Assembly: GCF_009797935.1 (NCBI RefSeq)
Contig: NZ_VOLC01000009.1
Span: 1 to 64,000 of the forward strand
Direction: 5' to 3'
DNA: 64,000 nucleotides
DNA from: Lunatibacter salilacus
Lineage (GTDB): Bacteria; Bacteroidota; Bacteroidia; Cytophagales; Cyclobacteriaceae
Shown: piece after piece, positions 1 through 9,600 of the stretch
Layout: every line of letters starts with the position of its first letter
Position numbering within the stretch: the stretch's first letter is position 1
The notes under the pieces: generated by a model
What the model was told of the DNA's origin: nothing
What the model saw: only the letters and a program-made list of their open reading frames with translations
The model's database searches: none
Position numbers and translations under genes: made by a program

Positions 1-133
1 TTTTCTTTGCGTCCGTGGCGTGAAACCTTTCTCGCAGCGACCGCAACGATAGCGCTACGAACGCAGCTTGAACAAGTCTAGCCAAAAAAATATTCGTGCC
101 ATTCGTGGCTATAAGGAGCTACTAAATCAACTC
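1..133. other. Left-edge non-coding stretch
   Basis: No coding sequence can be supported here. The stretch carries short phrases (tgcgtccgtggcg, gccattcgtggct) that resemble the hairpin repeat family at 48,268-48,606, so it may be the truncated end of such an element lying outside the window. Confidence 0.4.
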
Positions 134-697
134 TTATACACCCACCTCACAGCGTTCCCCGGCAAGTAACCGCTTGATCTCTTCGGGATCCCGGTTTTTC
201 TTGATTTCCTTTTGGTAGGCGGCATGTTCCATTTTGAACTTCTTTCGATAAATCGCCTCCACAAAGCGCCTTATATCAGTTTTCGTTTCCAACATCAGCG
301 GTGGCACCGTAGTCGGCCTGTCGTCATCGCCCTTGGCGACCATTGTAAAATACGACGTATTGGTATGCGTGACAGTTGCTGTCTTTACATTCTCGGAGAT
401 TACCTTGATGCCGATGATCATGGAGCTGTTTCCTACGTAGTTGACCGATCCCATCAGGGATACCAGTTCACCTACACCTACAGGCTGTAGAAAATCCACG
501 GTATCCACCGAAACGGTAACACAATAGGCACCGCTGTGTTTGCTGGCTGTGGCATAGGCTACCTTGTCCATCAGGGACAGTAAGATCCCGCCATGTATTT
601 TGCCTCCAAAATTGGCATAGGAAGGGATCATTAATTCCGTAATGGTGACCCTGGAAAAGCTGGAGGGTCTTGCTTCTAATTTTTCCATAGAATTCAA
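134..697 (-). CDS. Acyl-CoA thioesterase, hotdog fold
   Basis: A 187-residue protein of the acyl-CoA hydrolase (YciA/ACOT) hotdog family, which hydrolyses acyl-CoA to free acid and CoA in the cytoplasm. The signature is NFGGKIHGGILLSLMD at residues 29-44, where the Asn and Asp match the family's active-site pair. A beta-rich core follows (residues 50-115), then a charged helical tail (140-180) with many Lys and Glu. The length is slightly above the 130-170 usual for single-domain members. The start at 697 is an ATG; a second Met three codons in is an equally good start. The next gene (ABC exporter) lies on the same strand 57 bp upstream. The substrate cannot be told from the sequence. Confidence 0.88.
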   Translation of the reverse strand: MNSMEKLEARPSSFSRVTITELMIPSYANFGGKIHGGILLSLMDKVAYATASKHSGAYCVTVSVDTVDFLQPVGVGELVSLMGSVNYVGNSSMIIGIKVISENVKTATVTHTNTSYFTMVAKGDDDRPTTVPPLMLETKTDIRRFVEAIYRKKFKMEHAAYQKEIKKNRDPEEIKRLLAGERCEVGV

Positions 698-754
698 AGT
701 TGGGATATATTTTTGAATCTTCGATGCATTTCTTCTTTAGCTTACGAAAAATGT

Positions 755-2587
755 CTATTGGTATCCGGCAGCCTGTAGATTAAACAATTCAGCGTAAAGC
801 CGGTCATTGGCCATTAATTCTTCGTGGGTACCCGTTTCCAGTACAGTACCGTTTTTCAAGACCATAATACGGTCCGCAATCCGGACTGTACTAAACCGGT
901 GGGAAATAATCACCGCCGTCTTGCCTGCCGTCAATTGAATAAACCGGTTAAATGCTTCGGTTTCTGCCCGGGCATCCAAGGCAGAAGTAGGTTCGTCAAG
1001 GATCAACACCTTGGCATCTTTCATATAAGCCCGGGCAATGGCCACCTTTTGCCATTGCCCTCCTGACAAATCTTTACCCCTTTTAAAGCGCTTTCCCAAA
1101 GGCTGATCGTATCCCATTGGTAGGCTATCTATTACCTGATTGGCCAGACTTTTTTCCGCAGCGCCTTCGATTCGGGGCTGATTGCCAATTTCTTTGATTT
1201 CACCCATGGCGATGTTTTCCCGAAGGGTAAGTTCAAACTTCACAAAATCCTGAAAGATTACGCCAAAAAACTGTTGATAAGCCGCTTGGTCGTAGCGGTG
1301 AATTGGAACTCCGTCCAACAGAATGTAACCTTCTGTTGGGGCATAAAATTGAAGCAATAATTTGATAAGGGTGGTCTTCCCTGCTCCATTCTCACCGACA
1401 AATGCCAGTTTTTCCCCAGCTCTCAACTCAAAATTCACATGCCTGACCACCCAGCTTTCTGACTTGGGGTATTTGAACCCAACATCTACAAACTCAAATC
1501 CCTTTTTTATTTCCCTAGGTAGGGGCAGCTTTTCCGAATCGTCCACTTCACCCGGTGCCAAGTCCAGAAATTCAAAATAATCCTGTAGATACAGGGCACT
1601 TTCTGTTATTGCCGTAAACCGGATAAAGAATCCCTGCAGCTTGGAGCGCAACCGATTGAAAGAACCAGCCAAGAACGTCAAATCTCCCAAAGAAAACAGG
1701 CCGGTGACTGTGCGGAATATAATAAGCAGATAAGCTCCATAATAAGCACTGGTTCCCAAAAGGTTGAAAAAGGAACCCCAGGAGGCTCGCTGTATGGCCA
1801 GCCTTTTGCTTTGGGCAAAATACTTTTCAGATAGGTTCTGGAATCTGGTCGCCAAATAGTCGGAAAGGCCAAAAAGCTTAACCTCCTTAGCGGTCATATC
1901 ACTGGCACCGGCATACCGCAGGTAGTCCAACTCCCGCCGCTCCTGGGTCCAGCTTCGGGCCAGGGAATAGCTGGTACCGCTAAATTTTATCTCATTTATC
2001 ACAGTTGGGATGATTGAAATTACGAGTAAAATAATCAGCCATGGTTCAAATACCACCACTCCTGCCAACAGGGAGAGAATCACAATAATGTCCTCAGCTT
2101 GAGTGAGTATATTGGACATCAGGCCAATCCTACCGGTTGTTTGTTGTCTAGCACGTTCCAATTTGTCGTAGAATTCAGAATCCTCAAGCTGATCGAGATT
2201 TAGTACGGCGGTTTTTTTGATAATTTTGACAGAAGAGTTTATTGAATACTGATCCCCCAAAAGGCCGTCACTAAGACTAATACCTCTGCTCAATAGGTCT
2301 GAAAGTACAGCCAGTCCAAACTCAGCGCCCACTAGAAGCCATAACTGATCAAAGTCTTTCGTTTCGGTTGCGAGCTGCAACACTACCTCGTCGATGATCA
2401 ATTTTCCCACCCAAAGCATGAGGACTGGCAATATGGCGTTGATCAGCCGGGAGAAAATATTGACGTAAAACAGTCTGGGATTTACTTTTCGTATCTCCTG
2501 AAAGAAGGCTGGGACAAACTTCAGCGAAGCTAAACTAAGGCTGAAATTTATGGGATTCGGTTGAATGGATGGTTTTGGTCGGGGCAC
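755..2587 (-). CDS. ABC transporter, fused permease and ATPase
   Basis: A 610-residue half-transporter of the exporter type. The N-terminal half (about residues 35-320) holds hydrophobic membrane segments. The C-terminal ATPase shows Walker A GENGAGKTT near residue 400, the signature LSGGQWQKVAIARA, Walker B VLILDEPTSALD, and a switch His in VIISHRF. Such proteins work as dimers that pump lipids, peptides or drugs out of the cytoplasm, and the family alone does not fix the cargo. The loop residues DQLEDSEFYDKLERAR are typical of Bacteroidetes members annotated only as ABC transporter. No accessory membrane-fusion or outer-membrane gene is adjacent. The next gene, the thioesterase, is downstream on the same strand. 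Confidence 0.9.
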   Translation of the reverse strand: MPRPKPSIQPNPINFSLSLASLKFVPAFFQEIRKVNPRLFYVNIFSRLINAILPVLMLWVGKLIIDEVVLQLATETKDFDQLWLLVGAEFGLAVLSDLLSRGISLSDGLLGDQYSINSSVKIIKKTAVLNLDQLEDSEFYDKLERARQQTTGRIGLMSNILTQAEDIIVILSLLAGVVVFEPWLIILLVISIIPTVINEIKFSGTSYSLARSWTQERRELDYLRYAGASDMTAKEVKLFGLSDYLATRFQNLSEKYFAQSKRLAIQRASWGSFFNLLGTSAYYGAYLLIIFRTVTGLFSLGDLTFLAGSFNRLRSKLQGFFIRFTAITESALYLQDYFEFLDLAPGEVDDSEKLPLPREIKKGFEFVDVGFKYPKSESWVVRHVNFELRAGEKLAFVGENGAGKTTLIKLLLQFYAPTEGYILLDGVPIHRYDQAAYQQFFGVIFQDFVKFELTLRENIAMGEIKEIGNQPRIEGAAEKSLANQVIDSLPMGYDQPLGKRFKRGKDLSGGQWQKVAIARAYMKDAKVLILDEPTSALDARAETEAFNRFIQLTAGKTAVIISHRFSTVRIADRIMVLKNGTVLETGTHEELMANDRLYAELFNLQAAGYQ

Positions 2588-2591
2588 TTGT

Positions 2592-2800
2592 TGGTTGATT
2601 GGTCTATAGGTTGATGAGTTGATAAGTCGATAGGTTGATAAGTTGATGGAATTGTCTCTAAGTCCCGCAGTCTCTCCGTCCCTTGGTCTGTAGGTTAGTC
2701 GATAGGTCGATGGGTTTATAGGTTGATCGACGAGTCAAAGTCCCTCTGTCTCTAAGTCCCGCAGTCTCTAAGTCTCTATTTCCCTCAGTCTCATATCTTG
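2592..2800. repeat. Degenerate short tandem repeats
   Basis: Two interleaved low-complexity motifs fill this gap. One is a run of variants of gttgataggttgata (about 2592-2650 and 2690-2740). The other is ctctaagtcccgcagtctct, present as a 22-nt exact repeat at 2654-2675 and 2748-2769. No open frame of note crosses it. Such runs sit at gene ends in several Bacteroidetes genomes; no function can be assigned from the sequence. Confidence 0.6.
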
Positions 2801-2805
2801 AATGG

Positions 2806-3251
2806 TTAGGTTTTGAGGATTTTTTCCATAATTACAAAATCTACTTGTTCTTTCTGAAAGGTATCAGGTGTGCGGTTCATCCCAAATGAGGCATAGAAAT
2901 CGGCTTTTCTACTCGGGCATTGCAGGTCACACGTTTAATTTGCTTTGATTTCAAATAATCAAACACATACTGTAGCAAAGTAGTGCCGTGGCCTTTGCGC
3001 TGATAGGGGATAAGAGTGGCAAACTTTCGGAATTGGGCTTCCCGGTTTTGGATAAAAAGAGATATAACGGATACCACCACACCGTTTACTATAACCCCGA
3101 GGTGAGTGGCCTCTTCATCCCCTGAAACGCTAACAAAGGAAATCGGCTTATCCGGCCACATGACCTCTCTGCGGATTTCCAAAACCTCCTTCAGTCCAAC
3201 CTCTGTAATTACTATTGGTTTATTTTCCAAAATGCTATTATTTGAGAGCAA
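2806..3251 (-). pseudogene. GNAT N-acetyltransferase, frameshifted
   Basis: The uninterrupted frame gives 124 residues (2877-3251) with the GNAT acetyl-CoA motif (PYQRKGHGTTLL) and ends abruptly after VEKPISMPHLG. The missing end of the fold is present in another frame directly after the break: KADFYASFGMNRTP and then QVDFVIMEKILKT, stopping at 2806. Adding one T to the T4 run at 2905-2908 joins the two into a normal protein of about 148 residues. The gene is therefore either disrupted by a one-base deletion in a homopolymer or carries a sequencing error. The family acetylates small amines or protein N-termini; the substrate is unknown. Confidence 0.8.
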
Positions 3252-3386
3252 ATTTAAGTTTATTGGGTTGAAAATTTCCTAAGATCAGTAGATGAGAAAT
3301 TTGTTTCACTTTAATCTTGATGGTAAAGTAGTGATTTAGTTTGTTCGCATAATTCGTTATTCAGTAACTCAAAATAGATTTAAGCA

Positions 3387-4805
3387 ATGAAAATGACCCG
3401 ATCCTTTTATTTGACACTATTACTTTTTCTTTCTGTATGCGCACAGATTTCCGCTCAAAGTCAACCCCCAAATGTGGTGTTGGTGTATATCGATGACATG
3501 GGGTATGGAGACTTGGGAATAACCGGTGCGGTCGGGTATCAGACACCCAACATGGATCAAATGGCCCGGGAAGGCATGTTCTTCTCCCAATATTATGCTC
3601 CACAGGCCGTTTGCACTGCCTCCAGGGCAGGGGTTATGACTGGGGCTTACCCCAATAGGGTGGGGCTTTCAGGAGCTCTGAACCATACCGCCAAAATCGG
3701 TCTTCACCCGGACGAAGAAACCATTGCCGATATTTTGCATGCAAGAGGCTATGCTACTGCGGCTTATGGCAAGTGGCACTTGGGCCACTTACCGGAGTTT
3801 TTACCACGAAAGCAGGGCTTCGATGAGTTTTATGGTATTCCCTATTCCAACGACATGTGGCCCAACCATCCAACCAGCAAAAACTTCTATCCCGAGCTCC
3901 CGATGATAGAAAATGAGACAGTTGTCGAGTTAAACCCGGACCAACGCCAGTTTACCACCGTTTTCACAAAAAAAAGTTTGGATTTTATAGACAGAAACAA
4001 AGGCAATTCATTTTTCCTTTATCTCGCACATCCCATGCCTCATGTGCCCTTGTTTGTCTCTGACAAATTTGAAGGTAAATCTGAACAGGGTCTTTATGGG
4101 GATGTAATTATGGAGTTGGATTGGAGTATTGGTGAAATACGGAACAAATTGAAGGAGCTAAACCTAGAAGAAAACACATTGGTCATAGTGACATCAGACA
4201 ATGGCCCTTGGCTTAATTATGGAAATCATGCAGGCAGTACCGGCGGGCTTCGTGAAGGCAAGGGTACTTCCTTTGAAGGAGGGCAACGGGTGCCTGCGCT
4301 AATGAGTTGGAAGGGTCAGATACCGGAGGGAACAGTTTGTAATAATTTGGCCTCCTCCATTGACCTGCTCCCTACTATTGCTGCGCTAACAGGGGCCACC
4401 CCTCCCGCCAAGCAAATTGACGGAGTCGATATAAGTGCTTTGCTCCAGGGGGATTTCAGCCAGCATCCCAGGGAGTCTTTTCTGTATTATTACCGCGGAA
4501 ACAGTTTGGAAGCTGTCCGAAAGAGTAATTGGAAACTTGTCTTCCCACATCCAGGACGCACCTATGAGGGTTTTAGCCCAGGCAAGGACGGACAACCCGG
4601 AGTTGCCTATGAAAACCACTACTTTGAAGGGGGGCTTTACGATCTCCGCAGAGATCCGGGGGAGCGGTATAATATGCGTGGGTATTATCCAGAAGTGGAA
4701 GCGGAACTGCTGGAAATTGCTACCGCTGCCAGGGAAGATTTAGGAGACGATCTGACAAAAAGCCCAGGTAAAAACCGGCGTGAGCCGGGAAGGATGGCAG
4801 AATAA
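3387..4805 (+). CDS. Exported arylsulfatase (S1 family)
   Basis: A 472-residue secreted sulfatase that hydrolyses sulfate esters, here probably on a polysaccharide or its oligomers in the periplasm. A signal peptide (residues 1-23) ends at ISAQS. The calcium-binding DD pair is at residues 36-37. The formylglycine site is CTASR at 76-80, the Cys-x-Ala-x-Arg form matured by a formylglycine-generating enzyme or anaerobic maturase. K129 and H131 in YGKWHLG and the later TSDNGPW motif complete the active site. No maturase gene lies in the window. It is divergent from the acetyltransferase and faces an RraA-like gene across repeats. The sugar specificity is not readable here. Confidence 0.93.
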   Translation: MKMTRSFYLTLLLFLSVCAQISAQSQPPNVVLVYIDDMGYGDLGITGAVGYQTPNMDQMAREGMFFSQYYAPQAVCTASRAGVMTGAYPNRVGLSGALNHTAKIGLHPDEETIADILHARGYATAAYGKWHLGHLPEFLPRKQGFDEFYGIPYSNDMWPNHPTSKNFYPELPMIENETVVELNPDQRQFTTVFTKKSLDFIDRNKGNSFFLYLAHPMPHVPLFVSDKFEGKSEQGLYGDVIMELDWSIGEIRNKLKELNLEENTLVIVTSDNGPWLNYGNHAGSTGGLREGKGTSFEGGQRVPALMSWKGQIPEGTVCNNLASSIDLLPTIAALTGATPPAKQIDGVDISALLQGDFSQHPRESFLYYYRGNSLEAVRKSNWKLVFPHPGRTYEGFSPGKDGQPGVAYENHYFEGGLYDLRRDPGERYNMRGYYPEVEAELLEIATAAREDLGDDLTKSPGKNRREPGRMAE

Positions 4806-4841
4806 TATAACTGAAAGGCTCATGTTCAATACTACATTCCA

Positions 4842-5044
4842 TCGATGCCAATCCGCTAAATCAGCGTTCCATTCGCTGCAAAGTAAAATAGAACACGGAT
4901 AAAACGGATTTTTTTGTATTGAATTAAACCTCGATGCCGATAAAAATAATCCGCAGAAATCCGTCAAATCCGCGTTCCATTCGCTACAAAGTAAAATAGA
5001 ACACGGATATTGCGGATAAAACGGATTTTTTGTGTAGAATTAAA
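4842..5044. repeat. Tandem duplication of a ~100-bp non-coding unit
   Basis: Two diverged copies lie head to tail (about 4842-4927 and 4931-5044), each with a cgatgcc lead, then gcgttccattcgct, then acaaagtaaaatagaacac, then aaaacggatttttt and gaattaaa. The T-rich end follows a small inverted motif (atccg..cggat). The pair fills the gap between the convergent sulfatase and RraA-like genes and might also act as a terminator region. Confidence 0.7.
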
Positions 5045-5066
5045 TCTTTGCTGTTAACAAAAAGGA

Positions 5067-5999
5067 TTACTGGTTTGATTTTTCCAGGTATTCCTCAATT
5101 TGCTCATTGCTTACAGCTAATTGACGGGGATACGTTTTCACCCATGCACGGAATTCATTTTTTATGGTCTCATTCCATTGCCCGTGGACCTCTCCGGAGG
5201 GGTATTTGCCTTCTTGCAACAGGACCCGCTCAAACTCATCCCGCAGTCCTACGAGTTCGGAGGTGACTACCAAGTCTTCGACAAGATGGGCAGGTATAAA
5301 GGCCGTCCCGTAATCATTGGCAAAGACAATATCACCAGGAAAGACAGTAACCTCACCTATTCGAATTGGCGCATTGATCGATGTAGGTGTCATGTCTTTT
5401 ATAAAGGATGGGTCATGTCCTTTAATCCAAGCGTTGAACCCATCAGTATCCCTGAGCTCCTGCATATCCCGTATAGAGCCATAAAATACAACACCTTTTC
5501 CGGTCTTACCATAAATCGCATTTCCCAAGCTAGAACCAATTAGAGTGCCGTCCTTTACTTTTCCGTAACCGTCAGCCACATAGATATCGCCTTTAGTCAG
5601 GATGTCAATGGGCCAAATATTAATACCTCCCCGCTGAGAGCGTCCTTCTGCCTTTCCCACCGCCCTTACCAAACTATCTAAATCAGGGCGGGAGGGCATA
5701 AACTGGGCAGTTAAGGCCCTTCCTACCATGGTCCTCCCCGGTTTCAGAATTACCCAGTCTTTCTCGACTTGGTTTCTGTATCCTTTTCTGAGTAGATAGC
5801 CCCAAACTTGCTCGAGTGTCGCCGTTTCAAGACGTTCGAGCATAATGTCGGGTACCTTTGGCCTTCCGTCTTCAAAACGATCTCCTTTCCATTGGGAGGT
5901 TAAGGCGGTGATTTGTTCGGGTGTGGAACCAATTTGTTGTGCCTGCAAATGAAGGCTGAGGGGAAATAGGAAGATTAATAGTAAGATGCGAGTTTTCAT
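5067..5999 (-). CDS. Exported RraA/HMG-aldolase-like protein
   Basis: A 310-residue protein of the RraA/dimethylmenaquinone-methyltransferase-like fold, a family that includes 4-hydroxy-4-methyl-2-oxoglutarate aldolases and RNase E regulators. An N-terminal signal peptide (residues 1-20, ending LHLQAQQ) means this one is exported, which is unusual for the fold. The core shows the glycine-rich GSSLGNAIYGKTGKG region and the GSIRDMQELRD motif, where the RD pair matches the family's substrate/metal site. Its 5' end faces the regulatory gap in front of susC and it lies beside a sulfatase, so a role in sugar-acid or lyase-product breakdown is plausible but inferred. Confidence 0.82.
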   Translation of the reverse strand: MKTRILLLIFLFPLSLHLQAQQIGSTPEQITALTSQWKGDRFEDGRPKVPDIMLERLETATLEQVWGYLLRKGYRNQVEKDWVILKPGRTMVGRALTAQFMPSRPDLDSLVRAVGKAEGRSQRGGINIWPIDILTKGDIYVADGYGKVKDGTLIGSSLGNAIYGKTGKGVVFYGSIRDMQELRDTDGFNAWIKGHDPSFIKDMTPTSINAPIRIGEVTVFPGDIVFANDYGTAFIPAHLVEDLVVTSELVGLRDEFERVLLQEGKYPSGEVHGQWNETIKNEFRAWVKTYPRQLAVSNEQIEEYLEKSNQ

Positions 6000-6686
6000 A
6001 TGTTTTTCTTGGGTTTAATTAAAGTTAGTTGGGAATATAAGGAATATCCCTAAAAGGTGCAGGGCTTAATTGATTTTATAGTGAAGGAACTTTGGTATTA
6101 TTAGACATCAATTTCATGTTAATGGGATGGATAGACGAACTCAAATATTAAATTAAAAATTTAAGCTGTATAAACGGTTACTAAATAAAATTTTTCTGTA
6201 AAAAATACCAAATTCAAATTAGTAAACGGTTATTTTTCCGGCTCGAGATATTCATTTAAATTCTGTCCATTATTTCCCATAGATATTTTACAATAAAATC
6301 AATCAAATTGTTATAGGATTCCAAAAAATATGACGAATTTAATTTTTTAATTGAACATTATCCAGTAAATAAATTTGTATAATAACTTATTTATTAAAAA
6401 AAGTAATGTTAATGTAGGCTAACGACAAAGGACTTTTGGTTTCAAAGCCAAATTGTTAAAACTTCGATTAAATAAATTAACCAAAAGCCAATAATTAATA
6501 AATTTTTTTGTAAAGTTACAGTTCAAAACAAGAATTGTGTAAAAAGTCTGTTTCACAAAATGTATGTACTGCCTATGGGAAAAGATCTAAAAGAAAGGGG
6601 TTTAATTGAATCTCTTTAAAATTATCCATTCAAATCAAACCTAAACCAATCGCATTAGCGGTTGAAACAATTTATCTATCAAAAAA
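6000..6686. other. AT-rich divergent regulatory gap before susC
   Basis: This 687-bp gap between the divergent RraA-like gene and susC has no credible gene. It is strongly AT-rich, as usual upstream of SusC operons. Two things stand out: the duplicated taaacggtta motif (6171-6180 and 6223-6232) and a TAAATTTG box at 6370-6377 matching the Bacteroidetes -7 consensus. The best upstream TTG (6351-6353) is 16 bp away, slightly short, so that promoter call is weak. Confidence 0.5.
6171..6232. promoter_or_regulatory. Candidate operator pair, taaacggtta x2
   Basis: An exact 10-mer, taaacggtta, occurs at 6171-6180 and again at 6223-6232, spaced 52 bp (about five helical turns). The first is followed by ct and the second is preceded by ag, so together they suggest an extended partly palindromic site centred on CG, the shape of many LacI-family operators. 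It lies between the RraA-like gene and susC. The regulator is not in the window. Confidence 0.4.
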
Positions 6687-9600
6687 ATGAAAAATGAAAA
6701 AACACTACTAATGAATGGCCTTTTAAGAAAAGGGACCTTGTTCCTTTTACTTCAAGGGTTTTTGCTGTCGGTAACGGCCGCTAGTTTTGCCGCAATTTCC
6801 CCCGCAAACAACAGCGTTGAAGCATTTTTGGAAAATGATGCGGATATTACTATAAACGGTGTGATCATCGACGAAAACGAGATGCCGCTTCCCGGGGTTA
6901 CTATTACTGTACGGGGAACTTCAACAGGGACAGTTACAGATGTAAATGGTGCCTATTCTATAGTTGCCCCGGAAAATGGCACCTTGGTATTCTCCTTTAT
7001 CGGATTTAAGGCGCAGACGGTTGCCATAGGTAACAGATCCACCATCAACTTGACGATGGTAGAGGATATAGGTGCTTTGGATGAGTTTGTCGTAACATCT
7101 TTTGGCGTTGCCCGTGAGCAAAAATCCTTGGGTTATGCTACGACAACAATTCGCTCTGATGAGTTGATCAAAGTAGGTACGCCAAATTTGGCAACCGCTT
7201 TATATGGTAAAGCGCCGGGTGTACGTATTCAATCTGCCGCCGGTGGAGCTACCTCGGCGGTAAACATAACTGTGAGGGGAATCAACTCCATTACGGGAAG
7301 GAATCAGCCTTTAATAATCTTGGATGGTGTACCTATTCGAAATGAAGAAGTAAATAACAACGACTATTGGGGTGATCAGCGTCTGCGGGGTAACGGTCTT
7401 TTGGACATCAACCCGGAAGATATTGACAATATTTCCATCCTAAAGGGTGCGTCTGCAGCAGCATTATATGGATCAGAAGCAGTAAACGGCGTTGTGTTGA
7501 TAACTACCAAAACGGGAAGTTCAGATAAGAAGGGCTTTAGCGTAGATTTCAATGCCAACTATTCCATGGATCAAATTGCCTACCTGCCCCGCTATCAAAA
7601 TGTAAGGGGCCCTGGTGCGCCGGTACAGTCGGGACTTACTTTTGCAAGAAACGGCGTAAATGAAGACGGCTTTTTCATTTATGATGATGGATCTAGGGGT
7701 CTTCCTGCGACGAATGTCAATTTCGGAGCACCTTTCGATGGGCAGCCGGCAATGGCATGGGATGGTCAGATGAGGCCTTACGTGGCGCAAACGAACAATT
7801 ACGATGCCTTGTTTAATAGCCCCATCAATTCTCAAGTTAACGTGGCTATTGCCAATTCCACAGATTTAGCTGACTATAGGGTTTCACTTACCCGTCAGGA
7901 CAATGAAGGCCTGAGCCTCAACTCTAAAAACAGCAAAAATGTGATGAATCTAAATTCCACCTTTAGGGTTTCCAAAAAGGTACGGACAGATTTGATGATT
8001 AATTATATCAATCAAAACACCGCAAACCGACCAGTTTCGGTTGATAGGTTGATCAATAATTTTGGTGGAATGATGACCCGTTTTGACAACGGAGCCTGGT
8101 ATTTGGATAAATATAAGACAAGCAGAGGATATCGGTATGTAACAGGAAATGGTCAAAGTCTTACAATGGATGAAAACATCGTACGAAACGGCTTTATGGA
8201 CGCCATCGGTGACTATGCGTGGCGGGTAAATGAACAACGTGCCTCTGAGATTAGCAACCGAGTTATTTCCAGTTTGACAAATCATATTGAAATCACAGAT
8301 GAATTGTCATTGCGGGCAAGGGTTTCTACAGATTTTACGTATAGAAACAGTGAAACAAGTTCAACTTCAGAGCGTCCGTTGGTGTTTGGCCCTTCCGGCG
8401 GGTTTAGCATGCAAAATGAGACTTTCAACATCATGTATGGTGACTTGCTGTTGACCTACAGAAAAAGCCTTACAGAAGATATCACCTTATCTGCGATGGC
8501 CGGCTACACAGCAAACAAAGAAACATTTTCATCAATTTCCCGCGGCACGGCTGGCGGTTTAAATATTGAAAATTTATTTGATTTAGTAGCTTCAGTAAAT
8601 ATCCCAAATAATAATTCCGCTAGAAGGACTAGGGTAATTGATGCAACTTTGGGAACTATTAATTTTGACTACAAAGGAATTTGGTATGTTGAAGGCACTG
8701 TCCGAAGAGACAGAACCTCTACCATGAGCCCAAACAACAATACCTTTTACTATCCTTCGGTAAACACTAGTTTTATTCTGTCTGATGCAGTTGAATTGCC
8801 TAGATTTATCAATTTTGCAAAGCTAAGAGGTTCTTGGGGCATAGTGGGTAACTATCCCGATATCTATAGAGCAAACATAGCATACTCACAAAATACATTG
8901 GGGGAGCAGCAGCCGGGAGGATCACCTGTATTATTTACGACGATACCCGGAGGCTTTGGGAATGACGGGATTATTCCCGAGCAGAAGAATGAATATGAAT
9001 TTGGCTTGGAAAGCCGCTTTTTTAATGGCCGCTTGAATTTAGAGATTTCTTATTACAATGCTCAAATCAGGGATCAAATATTGCCTTTAACGCTTCCGTG
9101 GACAGCCGGAGCAGGATCTGTTCTAGCTAATGTAGGTACCTTACGCAACAAAGGAATAGAAATTGCGCTAAACGGGCAGGTTTTCCAAAGAAGTGGATTT
9201 TCATGGGATGCGGGAATCAATTTCGCCAGAAACAAGAACGTGGTAGAACAGTTGGCGAACAATGCCACCGAACTCCTGCGTGCGGATTACGATGGCAATG
9301 CAGCCCAGTTGCGCGCTGTTGTGGGTAGACCTATGGGTGATTTCTTTGCCCGGCCGATAGAAACAAACGCCAGCGGACAAAAAATTGTTCAGCCAAACGG
9401 GATGTACAAAATTGATCCAAATAATTGGATCTTGGCTGGCAACGCCATGCCTAAGGCCGTTGGTGGTATCTTCAACAACTTCCAATATAAGAACTTTTCT
9501 TTGGATATGATGGCGGATTTTCAGATTGGTGGCCACGTGATGCCAACTGGTGTCAATTGGATGACGAGTAGAGGATTGACAGAGGCTAGCTTACAAAACA

